The notes under the pieces were generated by a model, which was not told the DNA's origin, made no database searches, and saw nothing but the letters and a program-made list of their open reading frames with translations. This document shows positions 1-6,863 of a DNA stretch of 6,863 nt, in pieces. Source of the DNA: Verrucomicrobiota bacterium (lineage in GTDB: Bacteria > Verrucomicrobiota > Verrucomicrobiia > Verrucomicrobiales > Verrucomicrobiaceae). The translations under genes were made by a program, and so were the position numbers. Every line of letters starts with the position of its first letter. The stretch's first letter is position 1. The stretch is taken from positions 1 through 6,863 of the forward strand of contig VFKY01000023.1 in NCBI GenBank assembly GCA_009885275.1. Reading direction: 5' to 3'.

Positions 1-837
1 AGTTGGCTGAGCAATCTTGGCCTAGGCGGCGCTTGGCTCCACAAACCCATTCCTCTCGTCATTGCGGACCTCAACGTGGGGCCTCTTTACACCTTCGCCA
101 TTGCCTCACTGGGCGTGTATGGAATTGTTATCGCGGGCTGGTCCTCAAACTCGAAGTATCCCTTCCTCGGCGGGGTGCGCAGCTCCTGCCAGATGATCTC
201 GTATGAGATTTCTCTAGGCCTCTCTATCATCCCTGTAATTCTGATTTTTGGAGACCTCAATCTCTCCAAAATGGCCCAAATCCAAGATGCGGACGGCTGG
301 CTGCTTCTTCCGCTATGGGGAAAGGGTCTGTCCTTGGAACGCTGGGTGCTTCTTATTCCCATCGTGATCTCTTTCCTTATTTTCATGGTTTCCATGTTTG
401 CCGAAACCAATCGCACTCCCTTCGATCTTCCTGAGTGCGAAACAGAACTCGTGGCCGGTTACCACACGGAATACAGTTCGATGAAGTTTGCCCTCTTCTT
501 TCTTGGTGAATATGCGGCCATGATCATCGGTTCCGGCCTAGCAGTGACCTTGTTCCTCGGCGGCTGGAGCATCCCCTTTCACAACCTCCTTGAGAAGGTC
601 ATTCCCTTACAGTTGCATTACGTGGCTGGCAGCACACCATTCTATCTCGGCCTGCTCCATATCGCCTGCTTCCTTATCAAGGTCGTCTGTTTCATTATTC
701 TCTTCATCGCGGTGCGATGGACACTTCCTCGCCTTCGTTATGACCAGCTCATGAAACTCGGCTGGCTCGTTTTCTTTGAAATTGCCCTCGCGAATGTTTT
801 TATCACTGCGGGTATCCTTATGTATTTCAGCCTCTGA
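1..837 (+). CDS. nuoH: NADH-quinone oxidoreductase subunit H (NuoH), 5' partial
   Basis: Membrane subunit of complex I that anchors the peripheral arm and forms part of the quinone-binding chamber, linking quinone reduction to proton pumping. The frame is open from the first base, so the first 278 visible residues lack the true N-terminus (E. coli NuoH is about 325 aa, so roughly 45-50 residues are missing). The GTG at 76 is internal, since conserved sequence (VIADLNVG) runs through it. Family hallmarks are the SNSKYPFLGGVRS loop, the SYE motif with its acidic residue (fragment residue 69), and the strongly conserved cytoplasmic loop AETNRTPFDLPE...ELVAGYHTEYSSMKF (about residues 134-162), which lines the quinone site in known structures. 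The C-terminal segment has the typical LPRLRYDQLMKLGW motif followed by a last membrane helix. The TGA stop is 9 nt before nuoI. Identification is secure; the start lies outside the window. Confidence 0.98.
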   Translation, partial: SWLSNLGLGGAWLHKPIPLVIADLNVGPLYTFAIASLGVYGIVIAGWSSNSKYPFLGGVRSSCQMISYEISLGLSIIPVILIFGDLNLSKMAQIQDADGWLLLPLWGKGLSLERWVLLIPIVISFLIFMVSMFAETNRTPFDLPECETELVAGYHTEYSSMKFALFFLGEYAAMIIGSGLAVTLFLGGWSIPFHNLLEKVIPLQLHYVAGSTPFYLGLLHIACFLIKVVCFIILFIAVRWTLPRLRYDQLMKLGWLVFFEIALANVFITAGILMYFSL

Positions 838-846
838 TTTGTTTGT

Positions 847-1380
847 ATGGCCACCATTGTTGTTCAACGTCCCCAACTCAAATGGCATGAACGCTGGTTC
901 CTTTCCACATTCCTGAAAGGACTGCGCATCACTTTGGGCCACGCTGTCATCATGTTGCGCGGCAAGAAAAAGGTCACGATGCAGTATCCTGAAGAAAAAT
1001 GGGATTCGCAATTACCGGACCACTACCGCGGAGCCCCAGCTCTCGTTACCGATGAACATGGCCGCGAACGCTGCGTCAGCTGTCAGCTCTGTGAGTTTAT
1101 CTGCCCACCACGAGCCATCACTATCGTGCCTGAAGAGATTCCCTCGGAAGACAAGTGGGCCAAGGTGGAAAAGCGTCCACGGGTATTCAAGATCGATATG
1201 ATCCGCTGCATTTACTGCGGCATGTGCGAAGAGGTTTGCCCTGAGCAGGCGATCTTCCTCCGCAAAGATTACGCCATCACCGGTGTGACCCGTGCCGAGA
1301 TGGTTCATGACAAGAAGCGTCTTTATGAGATCGGCGGCGTGCGCGAAGGTCTCGTTAACAAATGGAATGAACTAAAGTAA
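847..1380 (+). CDS. nuoI: NADH-quinone oxidoreductase subunit I (NuoI), 2x[4Fe-4S] ferredoxin-like
   Basis: Peripheral-arm subunit carrying clusters N6a and N6b, which pass electrons from NuoG toward NuoB (cluster N2) and quinone. The 177-aa protein has two classical Cx2Cx2Cx3CP motifs: CVSCQLCEFICPP (C76, C79, C82, C86) and CIYCGMCEEVCPEQAI (C121, C124, C127, C131). All eight cluster ligands are present. The N-terminal ~45 residues (amphipathic, ending in a basic RGKKKVTMQYPEE stretch) match the segment that docks NuoI on the membrane arm next to NuoH. Length is normal for the family. The ATG at 847 lies 9 nt after the nuoH stop with no Shine-Dalgarno sequence, so translation may be coupled to nuoH. 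The last A of its TAA (1378-1380) is also the first base of an ATG that opens a small frame across the following repeat. Confidence 0.98.
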   Translation: MATIVVQRPQLKWHERWFLSTFLKGLRITLGHAVIMLRGKKKVTMQYPEEKWDSQLPDHYRGAPALVTDEHGRERCVSCQLCEFICPPRAITIVPEEIPSEDKWAKVEKRPRVFKIDMIRCIYCGMCEEVCPEQAIFLRKDYAITGVTRAEMVHDKKRLYEIGGVREGLVNKWNELK

Positions 1381-1496
1381 TGAAAGGGACAAGGGATAAG
1401 GCAAAAGGGATAAGGGTTATGTATCGCGATCAGCGCGATACCTCAACTCTGTTGCCTGCCACTTATCCCTTATCCCTTTTCCCTTATCCCTTCTGA
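1380..1496 (+). CDS. Possible 38-codon coupling or leader ORF between nuoI and nuoJ (speculative)
   Basis: An ATG overlaps the nuoI stop (TAATG) and opens a frame of 38 codons ending in TGA at 1494-1496, three bases before the nuoJ ATG and in the same frame as nuoJ. It begins MKGTRDKAKG and ends LFPYPF; no family is recognisable, and most codons are simply the heptamer repeats read in frame. An internal ATG at 1419 has an AAGGG at 1405-1409, the only start-like site in the gap with a purine-rich stretch at plausible spacing. What is seen is the architecture: an overlap start at one end and a near-abutting stop at the other. I infer it could carry ribosomes through the hairpin to nuoJ. The repeat period of 7 is not a multiple of three, which argues against selection for a peptide. 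It may be chance. Confidence 0.2.
   Translation: MKGTRDKAKGIRVMYRDQRDTSTLLPATYPLSLFPYPF
1384..1492. repeat. Inverted heptamer-repeat element (AAGGGAT)n filling the nuoI-nuoJ gap
   Basis: The left side (1384-1418) reads as five consecutive heptads: AAGGGAC, AAGGGAT, AAGGCAA, AAGGGAT, AAGGGTT. The right side (1462-1492), read on the minus strand, gives AAGGGAT, AAGGGAA, AAGGGAT, AAGGGAT, AAG. Positions 1391-1416 can pair with 1467-1492 at 25 of 26 positions; the only mismatch is C1402 against C1481. The 50-nt centre holds a second, perfect hairpin. The transcript would form a long stem that starts just after the nuoI stop and ends 7 nt before the nuoJ ATG. There is no T-run after the right arm, so it does not look like an intrinsic terminator. 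Plausible roles are an mRNA processing or stability element, translational control of nuoJ, or a dispersed intergenic repeat. The structure is certain from the sequence; its function is unknown. Confidence 0.93.
1421..1441. repeat. Perfect 8-bp inner hairpin within the nuoI-nuoJ element
   Basis: GTATCGCG (1421-1428) and CGCGATAC (1434-1441) are exact reverse complements around a 5-nt loop (ATCAG). The hairpin sits near the centre of the larger heptamer inverted repeat, so the whole region can fold as a stem with a nested stem at its tip. It is followed by CTCAACTC, not by a U-run, so it is not an intrinsic terminator. It could be the folded tip of the larger RNA structure or a palindromic protein-binding site; the sequence does not decide between these. 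Confidence 0.85.
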
Positions 1497-1499
1497 TTC

Positions 1500-2063
1500 A
1501 TGCCCGCCTTCCTGTTCTACTTCTTCTCCTTTCTCACCCTGTTCTTTGGGGTGTTGGTGGTGGTATTGCGGAACCCAGTGGCCAGCGCTCTCTCACTCGT
1601 GGTCAGCTTTGTCGGGTTGGCGGCATTATTTATCAGTCTCGACGCCTACTTTATCGGCACGATTCAGATCCTTGTTTATGCAGGGGCAGTGATGGTCCTC
1701 TTTCTTTTCATCATCATGCTGCTCGACATCAAAGCGGAAGAGTCCGCCAAGGTTAATGCGCCGGCGGTAATTGGCGGCTTAATGCTCGCCCTCATCTTTA
1801 TCGTGCAACTCAGCTTGGTGCTTGGTGAACATGAGTTGGGTAAAAAGACCATCGCTGATGTGCCTCTTCAATACGAAGCTGCTGCTCAAAAGGAACTCGT
1901 GACCACGATTAAAACGGACCTTGAAAACAAATCTCTGCCCGATGCCAAGCTTGTCGGCAAGGCGCTTTTCTCCCGCTATCCTTTTCAAATACAACTCATC
2001 GGTGGACTCCTCCTCGTCGGCACTATCGGTGTCGTCATCCTCAGCAAACGCGAAGTGAACTAA
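1500..2063 (+). CDS. nuoJ: NADH-quinone oxidoreductase subunit J (NuoJ)
   Basis: Membrane subunit of the proximal arm (ND6 homologue) packing between NuoH and NuoK. The 187-aa protein shows the family pattern: TM1 at about 3-23, the conserved RNPVASAL (24-31) leading into TM2, then GTIQILVYAGAVMVLFLF (53-70). The last is the hallmark TM3, whose pi-bulge rotates during turnover in known structures. TM4 lies at about 88-108, followed by a hydrophilic loop (about 109-157) and a final helix (about 165-182) ending LSKRE. The ATG at 1500 is the first possible start: an in-frame TGA lies at 1494-1496 and residues 1-20 already fit TM1. There is no Shine-Dalgarno sequence; the upstream 30 nt form the right arm of a strong hairpin. 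NuoJ initiation could therefore depend on RNA unfolding or upstream translation. Its stop is 6 nt before nuoK. Confidence 0.97.
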   Translation: MPAFLFYFFSFLTLFFGVLVVVLRNPVASALSLVVSFVGLAALFISLDAYFIGTIQILVYAGAVMVLFLFIIMLLDIKAEESAKVNAPAVIGGLMLALIFIVQLSLVLGEHELGKKTIADVPLQYEAAAQKELVTTIKTDLENKSLPDAKLVGKALFSRYPFQIQLIGGLLLVGTIGVVILSKREVN

Positions 2064-2069
2064 CACGTC

Positions 2070-2387
2070 ATGGTCTCCCTCAATCATTATCTTCTCGTCA
2101 GCGGACTGTTGTTCTCCATCGGTCTTGTTGGTGTGGTGGTACGCCGAAACATTCTCACCATTTACATGTGTCTGGAAATGATGTTGAGCGCCGCCAACCT
2201 TACGCTGGTGGCCTTCTCCCGTTTTCGTTTGACCGAGGGATTGCCTGATTACAACGCTCAAGTGCTCGTATTCTTTACCATCACCGTTGCCGCCGCCGAG
2301 GTCGCAGTGGGCCTGGCCATTATTGTGGCGCTCTTCCGTGCTCGCCAAAGTGTGAGTGTCGGGGCAGTGGAAAAACTTAAAGGATAA
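2070..2387 (+). CDS. nuoK: NADH-quinone oxidoreductase subunit K (NuoK)
   Basis: Small three-helix membrane subunit (ND4L homologue) that provides part of the proton path between the quinone module and the antiporter-like subunits. It is 105 aa, close to E. coli NuoK (100 aa). Both conserved buried glutamates are present: E36 in [12 protein letters not shown] (TM2) and E77 in [12 protein letters not shown] (TM3), equivalent to E. coli E36 and E72. The short RRN turn after TM1 (25-27) and the [11 protein letters not shown] stretch are typical. The C-terminal tail ([16 protein letters not shown]) resembles the family's RRQ... tail. The ATG lies 6 nt after the nuoJ stop without a Shine-Dalgarno sequence, suggesting coupling. 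Nothing is unusual in the protein. Confidence 0.98.
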   Translation: MVSLNHYLLVSGLLFSIGLVGVVVRRNILTIYMCLEMMLSAANLTLVAFSRFRLTEGLPDYNAQVLVFFTITVAAAEVAVGLAIIVALFRARQSVSVGAVEKLKG

Positions 2388-2402
2388 AATCTAGACGCGA
2401 CC

Positions 2403-4244
<1,842 letters not shown>

Positions 4245-4262
4245 GTTTTTTACCCTAAGATT

Positions 4263-5744
4263 GTGAGTCCTCTCGAAATCATCATTCTGCTTCCACTGCT
4301 GGCGGTTCTCGCCATCTGGGTCGGAGCACCTGCGCGCTTGACCGGCGTTGTCGCCTCGATTCTAAACTTGGGGATCGTCGTAGGACTAATATACCAATAT
4401 CAAACGCATCACCTCGCCGATGGAAAGATGGCTTTCCTGCACGGTTATACCGTTCTGACCAATCCGCATATTCAGTTTGCTGTTGGCGCCGATGGTCTCA
4501 GCCTGACACTCGCACTGCTGACTTCGTTGGTCACTCTCGCGGCCGTCTGGAGCACGGTGGACAAAGATCGTATCTACTACATTTCCTCATTACTCATCGC
4601 GACCGGTGCCTATGGCGCCTTCCTATGCACGGACATTTTCTTTCTCTACGCCTTCCATGAGCTGGCCCTGATTCCCACCTTCCTCATGATCGCTCTCCAT
4701 GGTCATGGCGAGAATAAAAACGCGGCGTGGCGGATCACTATTTATCTGGGCATCGGCAGTCTCATTCTCCTTGCCGGCTTACTCGGTGTCGTCTGGTATT
4801 GCAGCCCTGACAAAAGCCATCTCACCTTTGACTTGCTCGAACTGCTAAAACATCCGCTAAAAGCTGATGCCCCATACGCTCAGTTCGCACCCGCTAATTT
4901 CTTCATCCTGCTGCTTGGTTTTGGCACCCTTGTAAGTTTGTTCCCTTTCCATAGTTGGGCGGCCCCTGCATACGCCAGTGCCCCCACACCCGTGGCCATG
5001 CTACATGCCGGTGTCTTGAAAAAATTTGGACTTTATGGACTGATCCGTATCGCCCTGCCATTACTGCCAAATGCCGTAAACGTGCCTTGGATTCAGAATG
5101 CACTACTCCTCATGTTGCTCGGCAACATCCTGGTTATGGGACTGGTCACTCTGCATCAACGCCGCCTCGATGACCTTCTCGCTAATTCCAGCGTCATGCA
5201 CATGGGCTACATCTTCCTCGGCATCGCCTCAGGCAATGCGCTAGGTCTTAATGGCGCGGTATTACTCATGTTCGCCCACGGCATCTCGATTGCCCTGCTC
5301 TTCATGCTCTGCGGACGCTTAAGAAATCAACTTGGCACCCTGGAGTTCGAAAAACTCGGCGGCATCGCTGGCAATGCTCCGTTCCTCAGCTTCATCTTCG
5401 GTATGGCTGCTTTCGCTTCCATCGGTCTTCCCGGACTTGCCAACTTCGCAGGAGAACTGCTCGTGTTTCTTTCCACCTTTCAAAGCTTCCGCTGGCAGGA
5501 AGGTTTTTCAATGCTGCAAATTACGACCATCCTCTCGCTCTGGGGTGTGGTCATTAGTGCGGTCTATATGTTGCGCGCTTACCGCAAAATATTCTTCGGT
5601 CAGCCCAATTCGGGATTGTTCATCAGTGATCCACTTCTTTCGCAACGAGTGCCCATGTTCCTCCTCGCGGCCGTCCTATTGGTAGTGGGTGTGTATCCTG
5701 CCTCACTGTTGAACATCATCCAAGTCTCACTCAGCGTGAAGTAA
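4263..5744 (+). CDS. nuoM: NADH-quinone oxidoreductase subunit M (NuoM), variant lacking the TM7 lysine
   Basis: Central antiporter-like proton channel (ND4 homologue), 493 aa, near the family's usual length (about 500). The start is a GTG 18 nt after the nuoL stop; it fits the conserved N-terminus and no ATG lies between the two genes. Present: E133 in FHELALIPTFLMIAL (TM5 glutamate), K253/K254 in AGVLKKFGLYGLIR (TM8), H339 in MFAHGISIALLFMLCG, and E398 in GLANFAGELLVFL (the NuoM-type TM12 acidic residue). Odd: the TM7 lysine (E. coli K234, in AVKMPVVPLHGW) aligns to L223 in TLVSLFPFHSWAAP, with no lysine nearby. WLPDAH is WAAPAY, and the DIKRLIAY loop is RLDDLLAN (301-308). The TM12 glutamate, the C-terminal region and position between nuoL and nuoN identify it as NuoM. 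Whether the variant is lineage-wide cannot be told from here. Confidence 0.95.
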   Translation: MSPLEIIILLPLLAVLAIWVGAPARLTGVVASILNLGIVVGLIYQYQTHHLADGKMAFLHGYTVLTNPHIQFAVGADGLSLTLALLTSLVTLAAVWSTVDKDRIYYISSLLIATGAYGAFLCTDIFFLYAFHELALIPTFLMIALHGHGENKNAAWRITIYLGIGSLILLAGLLGVVWYCSPDKSHLTFDLLELLKHPLKADAPYAQFAPANFFILLLGFGTLVSLFPFHSWAAPAYASAPTPVAMLHAGVLKKFGLYGLIRIALPLLPNAVNVPWIQNALLLMLLGNILVMGLVTLHQRRLDDLLANSSVMHMGYIFLGIASGNALGLNGAVLLMFAHGISIALLFMLCGRLRNQLGTLEFEKLGGIAGNAPFLSFIFGMAAFASIGLPGLANFAGELLVFLSTFQSFRWQEGFSMLQITTILSLWGVVISAVYMLRAYRKIFFGQPNSGLFISDPLLSQRVPMFLLAAVLLVVGVYPASLLNIIQVSLSVK

Positions 5745-5750
5745 ACTGCC

Positions 5751-6863
5751 ATGTTGTTATCTCCACTCAATCTCGAACTTGGTCTTGGCGTACTCGCTCT
5801 ATTGTTGCTCCTTGTGGAGTCCTTCGCCAATGTGCCCCGCCGTCTTATCGCCTACACGGCCATAGGCGGTCTCACTGCCGCATTGGTCGGATTATTTTTC
5901 TGTGCTCTCGACTCGGTACCGCCTTCCTTGACCGAGTTCTATGCCGTGGATCAGCTCGCCTTATTCTACAAAGGTCTGGCTGTGATTGCCACACTGCTCG
6001 TGCTCGTGCTCTCGCTGGAATACGCACCCATCATCCATCAATATGTCGCCCCCGATCATGCCAAGACCAAGGAGGCAGGACTTGGCGAATTTTTCAGTCT
6101 ACCGCTCTTCGTCTGCGTAGGCATGATGGTCATGGCTTCGGCTAAGGATCTCATCACGATCTTCGTCTCTCTCGAACTGGTCACCGTCAGTTTCTATGTC
6201 CTCGTCGCCTTCATGCGCCGCAGTCCTTCCTCGCTCGAAGCCGGGGTGAAATACCTCATTCTCGGTGCGTTGAGCACAGGTCTCCTCGTTTACGGCATGG
6301 CTTGGCTTTACGGATTGACCGGACAAATGAGCCTCAATGGCATCGCTCAACAATTGGTCGACTGGAAAGGTAACACCCTGCCCCTTCTTTTTGCCGCAGC
6401 TCTCGTGATTGCGGGACTTGGATTCAAGGTCGGTGCCGTCCCCTTCCACATCTGGATTCCTGACGTCTATCAAGGTGCGCCTACTCCAATCACTGCTTTC
6501 CTTTCGGTCGGCTCCAAATCGGCTGGTTTTATCGTCCTCACCCGCGTGGTGCAATCCTTCCTCGTGGAAGGTTCCGTGATCGCAGAACCGGTGACTAACG
6601 TGCTCCTACTCCTCGGTGGTGCGACCATCCTCTTCGGAAACCTTGCCGCCATTCCCCAAACGAACTTCAAACGGTTGCTCGCCTATTCCAGTATTGCGCA
6701 TGCTGGTTATTTGTTGCTTGTCTTGGGTTGTGTTCACACCGGCGGCACCGGATTCACCTCCTCTCAAATCGTGGCCTTCTATCTCGCCACGTATCTGCCC
6801 ATGACCTTTATCTGCTTCATGCTGCTCAGCGTAGCGCGGGCTCAAGGTCTTGGGGAAGACATC
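5751..6863 (+). CDS. nuoN: NADH-quinone oxidoreductase subunit N (NuoN), 3' partial
   Basis: Antiporter-like subunit nearest the quinone module (ND2 homologue). The frame is open from the ATG at 5751 to the right edge, giving 371 residues of a family of roughly 480-500. Channel residues visible are E142 in VSLELVTVSFYVL (TM5), K226 in GFKVGAVPFHIWIPDVYQGAPTP (TM7), and K256 in SVGSKSAGF (TM8), matching E. coli E133, K217 and K247. The standard loop NFKRLLAYSSIAHAGYLLL is at 305-323. The TM12 lysine and the C-terminal helices would fall beyond the window. A hydrophilic stretch at about 99-113 (VAPDHAKTKEAG...) is the usual variable loop between early helices. The start is 6 nt after the nuoM stop, with only a weak GAAG upstream and no real Shine-Dalgarno sequence. 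Identification is secure. Confidence 0.97.
   Translation, partial: MLLSPLNLELGLGVLALLLLLVESFANVPRRLIAYTAIGGLTAALVGLFFCALDSVPPSLTEFYAVDQLALFYKGLAVIATLLVLVLSLEYAPIIHQYVAPDHAKTKEAGLGEFFSLPLFVCVGMMVMASAKDLITIFVSLELVTVSFYVLVAFMRRSPSSLEAGVKYLILGALSTGLLVYGMAWLYGLTGQMSLNGIAQQLVDWKGNTLPLLFAAALVIAGLGFKVGAVPFHIWIPDVYQGAPTPITAFLSVGSKSAGFIVLTRVVQSFLVEGSVIAEPVTNVLLLLGGATILFGNLAAIPQTNFKRLLAYSSIAHAGYLLLVLGCVHTGGTGFTSSQIVAFYLATYLPMTFICFMLLSVARAQGLGEDI

Noticed and set aside
76..78. GTG at 76 as the nuoH start codon
   Set aside because: The frame is open upstream to the window edge and the upstream residues (HKPIPLVIADLN) are conserved NuoH sequence.
1391..1441. A CRISPR array or riboswitch in the nuoI-nuoJ gap
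   Set aside because: The units are 7 bp and contiguous with no spacers, and no known riboswitch core is recognisable; the region is explained by inverted tandem heptamers plus one hairpin.
1384..1500. The nuoI-nuoJ hairpin as a Rho-independent terminator
   Set aside because: The right arm is followed by CTGATTCATG with no T-run, and nuoJ starts 7 nt later in an operon expected to be co-transcribed.
1779..2348. Minus-strand open frame (189 codons) across nuoJ-nuoK
   Set aside because: Rich in D, E, H and G, the typical shadow of hydrophobic codons; no motif, and it covers two well-supported genes on the other strand.
6099..6554. Minus-strand open frame (151 codons) inside nuoN
   Set aside because: Same highly charged shadow composition; the + strand holds conserved NuoN motifs throughout.

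Overview
The window is a seven-gene stretch of a bacterial respiratory complex I (NADH:quinone oxidoreductase) operon, all on the + strand, in the classic order nuoH-nuoI-nuoJ-nuoK-nuoL-nuoM-nuoN. nuoH is cut by the left edge and nuoN by the right edge; the five genes between them are complete. nuoA-G would be expected upstream, but nothing in the window shows them. The genes are compact (gaps of 6-18 nt) except for a 119-nt gap between nuoI and nuoJ. No RNA gene, insertion sequence, CRISPR array, clear promoter or canonical terminator was seen.

Organism: the canonical nuo order and moderate GC (estimated by eye at a little over 50%) point to a Gram-negative-type bacterium with aerobic or anaerobic respiration. 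No start codon has a convincing Shine-Dalgarno sequence at normal spacing. That, with the general style of the proteins, makes a Verrucomicrobiota/PVC-type lineage my best guess, held with low confidence; a protein search would settle it.

How the genes work together: NuoI carries two [4Fe-4S] clusters in the peripheral arm and passes electrons toward the quinone site, which is formed partly by NuoH. NuoH, J and K form the proximal membrane arm. NuoN, NuoM and NuoL are the three antiporter-like proton channels of the distal arm. NuoL ends in the long lateral helix region.

What stands out: (1) The nuoI-nuoJ gap is filled by a nested inverted repeat. Its outer arms are tandem copies of a heptamer (AAGGGAT) in opposite orientation, pairing at 25 of 26 positions around a perfect 8-bp inner hairpin. 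It ends 7 nt before the nuoJ start, and its minus strand carries a canonical G-quadruplex motif. (2) A 38-codon open frame starts in the nuoI stop codon (TAATG), crosses the whole repeat and ends 3 nt before nuoJ. (3) NuoM lacks the TM7 lysine that is conserved in NuoL and NuoN here and is essential in E. coli NuoM; its usual DIKR loop motif reads RLDD. (4) Every gene boundary except nuoI-nuoJ has a gap that is a multiple of three and is closed by a single stop codon. I see no new multi-gene system; the complex I genes themselves are ordinary apart from NuoM.
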